A DNA stretch of 40,572 bases from the NCBI GenBank assembly GCA_947491315.1, contig CANLII010000022.1, positions 1 through 40,572 on the forward strand, read 5' to 3'. Source of the DNA: Ignavibacteria bacterium (GTDB lineage: Bacteria; Bacteroidota; Ignavibacteria; Kapaibacteriales; UBA961). Under the pieces are notes generated by a model. That model was not told the DNA's origin. It did no database searches and worked only from the letters and a program-made list of their open reading frames with translations. The position numbers were made by a program, and so were the translations under genes. The stretch's first letter is position 1; the number at the start of each line of letters is the position of its first letter. Shown piece by piece: positions 1 through 8,822 of the stretch.

Positions 1-30
1 TTTTTCTGTTATTCCCGTAAATTGTGTCCT

Positions 31-1251
31 ATGAAAAGAATGACTCGATATATCACGCGCCCAATATGGCTACTTTCTTTGGTGAGTTTATTTTCGGATA
101 TCACCTCTGAAATGATTTACCCAATCATGCCGATATATTTACAATCAATTGGGTTTTCGATAGTATGGATTGGAACTCTGGAAGGTATTGCAGAAGCTAT
201 TGCAGGTCTTAGTCAAGGATATTTTGGCAAAGCGTCTGATTTAGCTGGGAAGAGAATGCCCTTTGTGCGACTTGGTTATGCCTTGACTGCTTTGTCAAAA
301 CCAATCATCGGAGTATTCAGAGATCCATTTCTCATATTGCTGGCAAGATCAGCGGATCGCTTTGGGAAAGGCATTAGAACAGGTGCTCGTGATGCGATTC
401 TATCCACTGAAACGACTAATTCGCATAAAGGGAGAGTATTTGGATTTCATCGTTCCATGAATACCACTGGTGCAGTGATTGGATTATTACTTGCTTTGGG
501 TTATTTGTATTATAATCCTGGAGATTATCAGGCATTGTTTCTTTTTTCAGCAATTCCGGCAATCATTTCTGTCGCACTCTCTTTTTTTATCACTGATTCA
601 CAAGTTCATCTTAGCAAACCAAATCCCGAAATATCTGCTTTTACTTTTCTGAATTATTGGAGTAAAAGTTCGAATGAATACAAAAGAATTGTTACTGGAT
701 TGCTTGCCTTCACACTATTCAATGCTTCAGACTTTTTTCTTTTGCTCAAGATGAAGCAAGATGGACTGGATGATATTTCCATTATTTCCATTTATATCTT
801 TTACAATTTGGTCTATGCTGTTACGGCATTGCCACTTGGCATATTGGCTGATCGCATCGGCCTCAAAGCGATGTTGATCATTGGCTTATGCGCATATGCA
901 GTTTTATACTTTGGAATGGCTTTGATGTCCGGTGGAACCCCATTCTTGTTTCTCTTTTTTGCATATGGCATATATTCATCGGCAACCGAGGGAATTAGCA
1001 AAGCATGGATTTCAAATACATGTGAATCGCAAGATTTGGGAACTGCACTTGGCACATTTCTTGGATTTCAAAGCATCACTCTGATGATTGCGAGTATTTT
1101 GACGGGGATTTTGTGGTCATTGATTGGTGCGAATACAACCTTCCTCATTGTAGGCAGCATTACAACACTCTTGATATTCTATTTTCTCACCCTGAAAAAT
1201 CCGGGGCATGTCTGGTTGGCACAAGACAATCCGGATCCGCTAGACGATTGA
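31..1251 (+). CDS. MFS family transporter (12 TM)
   Basis: Inner-membrane secondary transporter of the major facilitator superfamily; the substrate cannot be told from sequence. About 406 residues, the usual length for a 12-helix MFS protein. The start of helix 1 (RPIWLLSLVSLFSDITSEM), the loop 2-3 signature around DLAGKR and the helix 4 stretch DRFGKGIRTGARDA are typical of a bacterial efflux-type MFS clade. The second half begins near residue 215 after a hydrophilic central loop. I chose the ATG at 31; a TTG at 22 and an ATG at 43 are in the same frame, and the frame is open to the window edge, but homologues of this type begin near this Met. Its TGA stop directly abuts the stop of the convergent methyltransferase gene. 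Confident for the family, not for the cargo. Confidence 0.85.
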   Translation: MKRMTRYITRPIWLLSLVSLFSDITSEMIYPIMPIYLQSIGFSIVWIGTLEGIAEAIAGLSQGYFGKASDLAGKRMPFVRLGYALTALSKPIIGVFRDPFLILLARSADRFGKGIRTGARDAILSTETTNSHKGRVFGFHRSMNTTGAVIGLLLALGYLYYNPGDYQALFLFSAIPAIISVALSFFITDSQVHLSKPNPEISAFTFLNYWSKSSNEYKRIVTGLLAFTLFNASDFFLLLKMKQDGLDDISIISIYIFYNLVYAVTALPLGILADRIGLKAMLIIGLCAYAVLYFGMALMSGGTPFLFLFFAYGIYSSATEGISKAWISNTCESQDLGTALGTFLGFQSITLMIASILTGILWSLIGANTTFLIVGSITTLLIFYFLTLKNPGHVWLAQDNPDPLDD

Positions 1252-2043
1252 TTATTTCTTTTTCAAAATGAAAATTCCGCAACCATAATTGCAGTGACAA
1301 TTATGTGTAATCATTTCATCTGTCACATGAATGTCTTCATGGAATTCTCCTACATCATCTACATAAGAGAATGAAGAAATATCAAATTGTTCGCTCAAGA
1401 GATTTTGCAAGTAAGCCAATGAAAAAACGCGATGTGCATTGAATTCTATTCTTTGAGGTCCGATTGGAACCGAGAAATAAAAAGTCCCTCCCTGTTTGAG
1501 CATCATCGTAATATTCTGAATCGCTTTGAGATATCCCCAATAATCAATTGGATCGCCATATCGTCCCAAACCGAAATGCTCAATTGCATGAAGCGAAGAA
1601 ATCGAATCTGTATAACTCAATAGATCTTCAGGTAATTCCATGAGATTCGCCTGCCTGAAGGAGATATTTTTCACCGAACGTTCAATTGGTCTGATATCGA
1701 GTAATTCAATGTGTCGATACGATGCAACATGCGCAATGAAGCCATCGGTTCTTGACCCGATATCGACATGCTTTTCGGGACTTGCCTCATGTATTTTTCT
1801 TGCGATGAAGAGATCCTGATGGAAATAATGTCCTTTCATCACTCCGCCTTGATCATCCTTATCGGTCAAAATCGGAAATGGCGTTCCGAAAGAAAAAGTC
1901 TGATCACTTCCCTTTTGTTTCTTCAATTCAAGGAAATCATGCTCATACCAAGAGGACTTTTTAGGTGATAATGCTTCAAGAAATCTCTTGGCATCAAATC
2001 CAAAATACAGGAGGCGCTTATAAATAGTGCGGGCAAAGCTCAT
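1252..2043 (-). CDS. DUF268-type class I SAM-dependent methyltransferase
   Basis: Predicted cytoplasmic methyltransferase of about 263 residues. It carries a Rossmann-like motif I region (KHVDIGSRTDGFIAHVA, about residue 92), a following acidic strand (ELLDIRPI) and a conserved SSLHAIEHFGLGRYGDP segment typical of the DUF268 group, then a GGTFYFSVPIG strand. DUF268 proteins often sit in glycan or surface-polysaccharide contexts, but none is visible here and the substrate is unknown. The ATG at 2043 is preferred over an adjacent in-frame TTG at 2046. The gene is convergent with the MFS gene with no base between the two stop codons, so any terminator must lie inside coding sequence. A stretch of 90 bases separates it from the TonB receptor gene upstream. 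Confidence 0.8.
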   Translation of the reverse strand: MSFARTIYKRLLYFGFDAKRFLEALSPKKSSWYEHDFLELKKQKGSDQTFSFGTPFPILTDKDDQGGVMKGHYFHQDLFIARKIHEASPEKHVDIGSRTDGFIAHVASYRHIELLDIRPIERSVKNISFRQANLMELPEDLLSYTDSISSLHAIEHFGLGRYGDPIDYWGYLKAIQNITMMLKQGGTFYFSVPIGPQRIEFNAHRVFSLAYLQNLLSEQFDISSFSYVDDVGEFHEDIHVTDEMITHNCHCNYGCGIFILKKK

Positions 2044-2136
2044 CAATCATTCCGACAAAGTAAAGACCGTTCATTTCTTGCAATTTACAGAAAATGAACG
2101 GCGAATACATAGTACCTAACGGGATTCAGTAAAATA

Positions 2137-4536
2137 TCAGTGGAGTTGAAGTGACAAAACGAAGTTTCTGCCTGGGGAGACAATACCCGAGGTATATGGC
2201 CTATAGCGTTGATCGGTTATATTCTCAATACCTGCATTCACTCTCAAAGTAGAATGAATATCATAGCCAACTTTAAGATTCAGTGTATACCAAGCGGGTG
2301 AATATGGTTTACCATTCATATCCACGGCATAGATCTCAGGTTTTCCAATTTCCTCAAATGGCATAGTTTCAAAAGATCGTTCAGCGGAAAATTGCACTCC
2401 GAAATCCACTATAAACGAGCCCTTTTTATAGCGCAATGAAGACATACCAAATAATGGAGGCGCATGACGAGAAGGTGATTTTGTACCATCATCCATTTCT
2501 TCCTCACCAATTTGATAATTGATATCTGTATGAAAGGACAAACCATATCCAAACTTGGCTTCAAGTCCACATTGTAAGCCCCAAACAAAAGCCGTGGCAG
2601 CATTTTGAATTGCTTGAACGCGACTCAATTCTCCATCATACAGTATGCTGTCTTGTCCATTGAGTGTATAATCTCTACGAACCAATGCATCATTCAATAT
2701 GGTATAGTATCCCGCAATATCAATCTTTACTTTATCAGAGAAAATTTTTGTCAATCCAATATCTCCATTCAATGCATGTTCTGCCTTCAATGAAGGATTA
2801 GGAACTACTACATATCCTGCTTGTATATCAAAGACCTTCCCCATATCATCGATATTTGGGGATCTGAATGCAGTAGCAATATTGGCAGATAGGGACAAAT
2901 CACTGGATATACGATGCACTACTCCTGCATTACCTGTCAATGACATATTGCTTAGCGATGTAGCAGTGAATGGGAATGGGTAAAAAGTCGTATCAAATGT
3001 CGCATTGATACCATAATGCGAGAATCTCAAACCGGATTGAATATTGGTTTTCTCATCCAATGCATAATTTCCTGTTAGATAAGCTCCGAAGCTGAGCCAA
3101 TCTGAATTTGGATACCGTGATGGACCAATAAATGTATCCCCATTGACGATATTTTGATTGATACCCATTGATTGCACATCATTCAATACACCTTCCAGTC
3201 CATAATACCATTGTACTTCACCAATGGACTTAACCATATCAATATTGAATGAATAAGCATCAACTTGTTCTGTGCGAATTTCGCGAATATTCATATGTAT
3301 ATCCCGACTGATTCGGCTTTCTTCAAAAAATTGATAAGCCAATCGAATCTGCATGGAATCATAAAATGCATGATGTCCTGCATGCTGAATGGACAAAGCA
3401 TGCATATTCCAGATTTGCGGACCATATTTCCATTCCCCATATCTTGGAAGTCCGTTTTTATAGCGAATATGTCTGTCATATCTGTCATATTCACTTGTCT
3501 TCGAAAGATGTAATCCATATTCAATACGCCAGTCTTCATGTGGAGTATAGAGGAATTTTTGCATGATATTCAATTGAGAATAACCCGATGGAATCTGCAA
3601 TTGTTGATCAGGATTCTGTATGATGCTATCCTTGTCACCTATTCTCTTCACTGAGAAAGGCCTGAGATATTCACTTGGTCCATAAGAACCCATGGACAAA
3701 TCACCATAATTGCTATGAGTGATGCTTGTCACGCTTGCAAATTCTTTCCAACCGATTCTGAAATCGGCATGACCCGTCATTTCATTATTGGCCGAAGAAT
3801 ATCGTGAATGAACATTCCAATTCATATTGGGCGAATCATCATCCGACAGCATTGGTGATAATGTCTGAAAACTCATCACACCGCCAATTGCATCGCTCCC
3901 ATAGATCACAGAACTTGGGCCGAATAGCACCTCTGTTCTTTCGATTACAAATGGATCGAGTGAAATCACATTCTGAATATTCCCTGCTCTGAATATCGCA
4001 GTGTTCATTCGAATTCCATCAATGCTATAGAGCAATCTATTCGTGGCAAAACCCCGTATCATGGGACTTCCACCACCTTGCTGACTTTTTTGTATAAATA
4101 CTTTGCCTGAAGCACCCAGTAAATCAGCTGCCGTTTGTGGATTTTTTAAAGCTACTTCCTGCAGTGATATGCTTATGCTTTTTTGAGATTGATCACTCGA
4201 TTGCTGACTCCACCTACTTGCCGCAATCACAATATCATCGAGAGAAATACCCATTTCATCCAATGCAATAATGGTATCGGTCATTGGTATTTGAGAGATT
4301 CTAAAACCTTTTGTTTTAAATCCATGGGCTCGAATCGAAAAACTATCTTGTATTGATAATGCTGAAATAATGATGGTACCATCCACATTCACGCGATGCC
4401 ATTTCTTGGTTGAATGGTCAAGTAGAATAGCATGTGAAATATGGCTTTGATCCTCGGCATTGACTATGGTGAGCTTTTGCGCATTGATTTGCACGCATAT
4501 GAATAGCATCACCAAGAAGCTAAGTAGAAAGTTCAT
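2137..4536 (-). CDS. TonB-dependent outer-membrane receptor
   Basis: Outer-membrane active-transport receptor of 799 residues. In order: a signal peptide (MNFLLSFLVMLFICVQINAQ), a short carboxypeptidase-regulatory-like domain (about 20-95), a plug domain (about 100-235) with the conserved run GGGSPMIRGFATNRLLYSID followed by RTEVLFGPSSVIYGSDAIGG, then a 22-strand-type barrel. The C-terminus ends in SGIVSPGRNFVLSLQLH, giving the terminal aromatic strand. The plug resembles hemin/hemoglobin and siderophore receptors of Bacteroidota, but the ligand is unproven. It is preceded, 53 bases away on the same strand, by a small exported protein gene, and the two are probably co-transcribed. No cobalamin riboswitch or obvious Fur box was recognised upstream. 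Confidence 0.9.
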   Translation of the reverse strand: MNFLLSFLVMLFICVQINAQKLTIVNAEDQSHISHAILLDHSTKKWHRVNVDGTIIISALSIQDSFSIRAHGFKTKGFRISQIPMTDTIIALDEMGISLDDIVIAASRWSQQSSDQSQKSISISLQEVALKNPQTAADLLGASGKVFIQKSQQGGGSPMIRGFATNRLLYSIDGIRMNTAIFRAGNIQNVISLDPFVIERTEVLFGPSSVIYGSDAIGGVMSFQTLSPMLSDDDSPNMNWNVHSRYSSANNEMTGHADFRIGWKEFASVTSITHSNYGDLSMGSYGPSEYLRPFSVKRIGDKDSIIQNPDQQLQIPSGYSQLNIMQKFLYTPHEDWRIEYGLHLSKTSEYDRYDRHIRYKNGLPRYGEWKYGPQIWNMHALSIQHAGHHAFYDSMQIRLAYQFFEESRISRDIHMNIREIRTEQVDAYSFNIDMVKSIGEVQWYYGLEGVLNDVQSMGINQNIVNGDTFIGPSRYPNSDWLSFGAYLTGNYALDEKTNIQSGLRFSHYGINATFDTTFYPFPFTATSLSNMSLTGNAGVVHRISSDLSLSANIATAFRSPNIDDMGKVFDIQAGYVVVPNPSLKAEHALNGDIGLTKIFSDKVKIDIAGYYTILNDALVRRDYTLNGQDSILYDGELSRVQAIQNAATAFVWGLQCGLEAKFGYGLSFHTDINYQIGEEEMDDGTKSPSRHAPPLFGMSSLRYKKGSFIVDFGVQFSAERSFETMPFEEIGKPEIYAVDMNGKPYSPAWYTLNLKVGYDIHSTLRVNAGIENITDQRYRPYTSGIVSPGRNFVLSLQLH

Positions 4537-4589
4537 GTTGACTCCAAAAATGAATAAGCTTGATGCACTTTAGCATCATATATGTAAGC

Positions 4590-5120
4590 TTATATCATCC
4601 TTGGAGGAGGAATGGAAGGTTGATTGAAATATTGAGGATTGGTGGAATCATCATACCCGATGAAAACGGACCGCACTTCCATCAAAGTATGTTCATCAAC
4701 ACATGAGGAAATAGGAGGATGGAGGACTTTAAAAATATCTGAATAGACAATAAGAGAAGCATCGCTTCCTGCTTCATCTTTCAGATAACTCTTGATGAAT
4801 GAGAGTATCCGCTTATTGATGGAAGTTTCTTTTGCATCATGAAGACATTGATAGATAATGCTATCACCCATTATTTGTGATGATATCACATCATACATTA
4901 TACCGGATAATTCAAATTCTCTTTCATGTTCCCATGCGAGAATTGTGTGAATTTGATCTTTATGTACAATGATATCAACCACATCTTTCTTTGCATATGC
5001 TTGAAGACATTCACTCATTTCATTTTTTGCAATTCCTTTTTCATGTTGCAAATACATAATGGTTCCTGTAAAAGGAATACTCATTGATAAAAGCAATATG
5101 AATGATATTATGACTTGCAA
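4590..5120 (-). CDS. small exported conserved protein, TonB-receptor neighbour family
   Basis: A 176-residue protein of unknown function. An N-terminal hydrophobic segment (about 2-24) acts as signal peptide or anchor. The core contains the pattern WEHEREFELSGIMYDVI then GDSIIYQCLHDAKET, which I recognise from short conserved hypothetical proteins of Bacteroidota often encoded beside TonB-dependent receptors. The tail is proline-rich (SIPPPRMI). The start is uncertain: the only upstream start candidate is TTG at 5120, while an ATG at 5084 would remove half of the hydrophobic segment. It lies 53 bases upstream of the TonB receptor on the same strand, so a partner role, such as a metal- or receptor-linked periplasmic factor, is an inference from context only. 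Confidence 0.65.
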   Translation of the reverse strand: MQVIISFILLLSMSIPFTGTIMYLQHEKGIAKNEMSECLQAYAKKDVVDIIVHKDQIHTILAWEHEREFELSGIMYDVISSQIMGDSIIYQCLHDAKETSINKRILSFIKSYLKDEAGSDASLIVYSDIFKVLHPPISSCVDEHTLMEVRSVFIGYDDSTNPQYFNQPSIPPPRMI

Positions 5121-5202
5121 GGATTGAGAAGAATACTGAGAATATGACTATTGCGAGAACAAAAATGGTATTTTTTCGTAAATTCGCATCACAAATTTAA
5201 TT

Positions 5203-5286
5203 GCCCGGATGGCGAAATTGGCAGACGCGCTATATTCAGGTTGTAGTATTCGAAAGGATGTGCAGGTTCAAGTCCTGTTCCGGGCA
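5203..5286 (+). tRNA. tRNA-Leu (anticodon CAG)
   Basis: An 84-nt class II tRNA. The acceptor arm pairs 5203-5209 (GCCCGGA) with 5279-5285 (TCCGGGC), with discriminator A at 5286. The anticodon stem 5230-5234/5242-5246 encloses a 7-nt loop with CAG at 5237-5239, so it reads CUG. A variable arm and the T-arm GGTTCAAGTCC follow. The 3' CCA is not encoded. Translating through it gives the familiar artefact peptide starting MAKLADAL, which must not be taken as protein. A TATTTTTT run about 30 bases upstream may be its promoter element. Confidence 0.95.
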
Positions 5287-5290
5287 CGCT

Positions 5291-6435
5291 ATGTTCCAAC
5301 CCGAACTGAAAGGGTTCTACTATCGGGGATATATTTCTTTTTTCTTCTGATTCCATTCTTTTCTTCCTACTCTCAAACTCCTGATCTTCGCTCGGCTTTC
5401 CAGAAAGGCAAACAAGCCATGAGTATTGGTGAATATGCCAAAGCAATTCAGTATTTCGAAACATGGACTCTCGCCATGCCAAAAGATGCTCAAGCTTTCG
5501 TTCATCTTGCATCATGTCAGGCAAGAATGGGCAAAGACAGCGCAGTTATTTTCGCGCTTGAACAATCATTGCAGGCCGGACTCAATGAAGTGTTTTTGAT
5601 TGAACAAGACACCATTCTCAGACAATTCATTCAATCGAAATCGCAACTCGCAATGAATTTGTCTTCGGCATTTTGGGGTTCAGACAATGCATGGACCGCT
5701 TTGATTCAAAATGCACATGAGCAGTCTGATCAAAGGCGATTTCCCATTGCTTTCGCGGAACAAAAAAGACTCGCCAGATATCGCATTTTATTTCCCAAGA
5801 ACTATGATTCAACAAAAACATATCGTGCCATAGTACTTTTGCATGGGAATGGACTCGAACCTGTTTTTATGCTGAAATGGGCCGAACGATTTGAATTGAA
5901 GGATCATATCATCATCGCTCCCGAGGCACCCTATATGGCATTCAAGGAATCCATCCAATCGGGAGCCATGAAATTATCGGGTAGAGGTGAGGATCTTTCT
6001 TTCCCGGATTCCTTGCAAGAGAATGTGATCAATCAAACGGCAGAATGGTATGTATCAACACTGAATCAAGCGAAAAAAACATTACCAATTTCAAATGATC
6101 CACAGATTGTGATGGGTTTTTCCCAGGGCGGATTCTTTGCATCTGTTTTGATGAGCCGATATCCTGAGTCATTCTCAAGTGCCATCACATTATGCGGAAG
6201 CATGTTTCCAGAAGGAAGAATCGAGGAACATCTCGCAAAGGTGAAATCTCTCAATCGCGATATACTCATTGTGCATGGTCGGCAAGATGCAACTGTCCCC
6301 TTTTCGGTTGCCGAATCATTTTCCAAGCAATTGTTGAATGCACAAATCAATCATCGATTCATTCCCTTCGATGGTGGACATTGGCCGGCTGATGATCTCT
6401 TGGATGAAATCAAAGATTGGATTGAATCACATTAA
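5291..6435 (+). CDS. exported TPR / alpha-beta hydrolase (esterase-like), 5' end frameshifted
   Basis: Probable periplasmic or exported serine hydrolase. A TPR-like helical pair (segment coded by about 5380-5600) precedes an alpha/beta-hydrolase domain of the phospholipase/carboxylesterase type. The nucleophile elbow is GFSQGG with Ser at 6121-6123, the acid is in VHGRQDATVPF and the His in GGHWPADD. The 5' end is abnormal. In the main frame there is no ATG, GTG or TTG between the end of the tRNA (5286) and ATG 5419, yet a signal-peptide-like stretch (LLIPFFSSYSQ) is encoded there. An ATG at 5291 opens a 19-codon frame ending at TGA 5348-5350; a -1 shift at 5338-5344 joins it to the main frame, giving about 381 residues. 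Alternatives are one missing T, a non-standard start, or initiation at 5419. The stop overlaps the convergent vWA gene by 4 nt. Confidence 0.7.
5338..5344 (+). promoter_or_regulatory. candidate -1 frameshift heptamer (T TTT TTC)
   Basis: In the frame opened by ATG 5291 the codons read TCT TTT TTC TTC TGA, so 5338-5344 fits the X XXY YYZ slippery pattern and a stop codon follows one codon later. A -1 slip enters the long hydrolase frame in the middle of its signal peptide. The same T6 run is also a classic place for a one-base sequencing loss, so function is unproven. Confidence 0.3.
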
Positions 6436-8618
6436 ATCAAACCACTTCTTTTGCGCAGGAACCATTCGATGGCAAAAGCTGAAATTGCAATCATCAAGAG
6501 CCACAAATTATTCCACAATGCTATTTCTGATTCTCTCACGATCGATGTTTGATTGAATCTTGGATGCTTTTTCAAATCTTCAATAAATCCTGAAACCGTA
6601 TTCGGGGTATAGAATTTCCCTCCCGTGATTTCAGCCATGGATCTTAATAATGGAGCATTCATTTTCAGATTCAGATATTCGGCTGATTCTGCTCCGATGA
6701 TGAATCTACCATCATCCTTTCCTAAAACACCGCCTTTACTTGCCGATCCTTGATAGAAATAATCACCTGCAGGTAAACCTGAAATGGATGCCGAATATCT
6801 ACCTGCGCCCATATTTGCCAGTCTGATTTCTCGCTTCGTACCGGGTCCGGAAATATTCACAGATACTGTTGCATCATCCACAGGATCAAGAGAAGCATTA
6901 TATACTTGTGCAATCATCTCAACCTTTTCTCCACCGATATAGAATTTTCTGGAAGATCGAATCTTGACGAGTTTTTCTTTTTCCGAAGCACCAATCCATT
7001 GAATGCTCTGATCAATGAATGAGGACAAAATATCGGGTGATTCACTTGATCCACGAGCAATATCGGGTGCCATGCCGAGTAATTTCCAGCGATAGATTCC
7101 ATAACCAAGAACAGCAAGAGAACGATTCCCCGCAAATGTGCGCGTCATGATCAGTGGCTCGGGTACAGGAGAAGAACCGATGCGAATGCTCGAAAGAATC
7201 TCAGATTCTGGCTTTACATCAATGAATGTCTCTGTCTTGAAAATCGGCGGTAGCGAATTCCACAATTCTTTGTCACGCTCATCACCATTGATGCGCATGA
7301 TCGGACTCGATATTCCACTTTCTTGAATATCGGGAGTTACACTATATTCTTGCTGAGATGAAGAAGTGACCGAAAATGGAAGAAATGGTTCCAAGACTTT
7401 GAGTTTCTGATAATCAACGGATTGAGAAGCTATAAACATGATCGGCTTTCCCTGCTCCATTTCCTTCTTGATCATCTGCATGATCGAAGCAGGTGTGGAG
7501 GCAATCGGAAATCCTATAAGTATGACGGACTCAGCATCTGCAAGCGATTGAGCAGTTGGCGCAGGAGGATAAAATTCGGTTCCCTGTTTATGTATATGCA
7601 TCTTGATCGTGGATTCCGGTATGCGTTCCAAAACCGATTTAATGAATGTGACATCAGGTGAAGGCGAACCGGCAAATACACTGATGATGCGCTTTTGCTT
7701 AAGCACTTTCATGAATTCCGACAATTCATTGTTTTTCAGCGTGAGTTCATTGCCTGATGTAGAGACTCTTGCGGTGATTTTGTGAATTCCCTGCTGAGTC
7801 GGAATGGTTTGGACAGATACAGAATAAGTTGAGATTCCGGGTTTTAGTGAGATTTGTTCTTTGCCAATCTGCGCTCCATTATCATATACCGTTACTATTG
7901 CTTGAGATTCATTCGGAAATCCTGTCGCTCGAATGGTCACCGCAATTGGTACTTTCATTCCGGCATAGACAATTTCATTCACCAAAATAGACTGTACTGA
8001 AGCATCTTTAGGGTCGAGTGAATCGCCAATTCCAACAGTGAATATTGGTTTTCCAAAATATTCAGACTCATACATCGGATTGGCTCCGGCATTCATAGCT
8101 CCATCCGTGAAAAGGATTGCGGCCTGGACGGCATCGGATTCATCAGCTTCATTGAGAAATTTGAATGCCTTAGTGATATTGGTATATAAACTCTTTGCGG
8201 GGATAGAATCAGCTTGTGAAAGCGAAGAAATATTCCCTTTGACATCTTCGCCAAATATCACGATTTCAATATCATCTTCATCCAGACTCTCCAGTTTTGC
8301 CGATGCCAAAGCTTGTTTCATGGCTTTCGCTCGATCAATGCTGCCATCCTTTATTGCCATTGACAAAGATTTATCAATTACGATTGCCAATCGAGGATCC
8401 GATAGTGAAGCGCGAATCATCGATAAGACAGGTTCAAATAAAGCAAAGAGAATCAGCGACAAAGCCAAAGCCCGCAGAAAACCAAGCATGAAGCGCCTCA
8501 TTTTTCCGAGTGGAGGATTCGTCACATGATAAGACCACCAGGAAAGAGCAATTCCTGCCAAAGCACAAAGTGCAAAAACCCACCAAAAACCTGTTATGCC
8601 GAGTGTATAGGAATTCAT
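6432..8618 (-). CDS. membrane-anchored vWA-domain protein
   Basis: A 728-residue envelope protein. Two N-terminal membrane segments (about 8-28 and 42-62) precede a von Willebrand A domain with MIDAS motif DKSLS (Asp82, Ser84, Ser86) and the later FTDGAMN aspartate. Beta-rich Ig-like regions follow (about 210-310 and 540-650), with a glutamine-amidotransferase-like stretch between them, and a C-terminal membrane helix (LWLLMIAISAFAIEWFL). This order matches the large BatA-like or amidotransferase-like vWA membrane proteins common in Bacteroidota and Chlorobiota, whose exact role is not established. The long domain between the N- and C-terminal helices should be periplasmic. It is transcribed alone, divergently from the GAF protein gene, across about 200 bases. 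Its stop overlaps that of the hydrolase gene. Confidence 0.78.
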   Translation of the reverse strand: MNSYTLGITGFWWVFALCALAGIALSWWSYHVTNPPLGKMRRFMLGFLRALALSLILFALFEPVLSMIRASLSDPRLAIVIDKSLSMAIKDGSIDRAKAMKQALASAKLESLDEDDIEIVIFGEDVKGNISSLSQADSIPAKSLYTNITKAFKFLNEADESDAVQAAILFTDGAMNAGANPMYESEYFGKPIFTVGIGDSLDPKDASVQSILVNEIVYAGMKVPIAVTIRATGFPNESQAIVTVYDNGAQIGKEQISLKPGISTYSVSVQTIPTQQGIHKITARVSTSGNELTLKNNELSEFMKVLKQKRIISVFAGSPSPDVTFIKSVLERIPESTIKMHIHKQGTEFYPPAPTAQSLADAESVILIGFPIASTPASIMQMIKKEMEQGKPIMFIASQSVDYQKLKVLEPFLPFSVTSSSQQEYSVTPDIQESGISSPIMRINGDERDKELWNSLPPIFKTETFIDVKPESEILSSIRIGSSPVPEPLIMTRTFAGNRSLAVLGYGIYRWKLLGMAPDIARGSSESPDILSSFIDQSIQWIGASEKEKLVKIRSSRKFYIGGEKVEMIAQVYNASLDPVDDATVSVNISGPGTKREIRLANMGAGRYSASISGLPAGDYFYQGSASKGGVLGKDDGRFIIGAESAEYLNLKMNAPLLRSMAEITGGKFYTPNTVSGFIEDLKKHPRFNQTSIVRESEIALWNNLWLLMIAISAFAIEWFLRKRSGLI

Positions 8619-8764
8619 TGTAACTATTGATTATAAGGAATGATTGATCGCTGAAACAATCAAACAGGATGACCCATTGCAAAGAATACGAAAAGCAATT
8701 TGAGAAATTTATGTGGAATCTTTTCAAGTACCATTTTTTTTCAGTGTTTATGGGTCATTTTGAT

Positions 8765-8772
8765 TAGTTTTG
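8765..8772 (+). promoter_or_regulatory. Bacteroidota-type -7 element (TAGTTTTG)
   Basis: TAGTTTTG matches the TAnnTTTG consensus of primary sigma factors in Bacteroidota and lies 58 bases upstream of the GAF protein start. No convincing -33 TTTG was found, so confidence is modest. Confidence 0.35.
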
Positions 8773-8822
8773 CAGTGCAGCATTTACCCTCTCAAATCGT
8801 TACAGCATAACGATAAAATATT

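Noticed and set aside
5209-5286. In-frame N-terminal extension of the hydrolase beginning MAKLADAL
   Set aside because: It is translation of the tRNA-Leu gene, a well-known artefact; the tRNA fold is complete.
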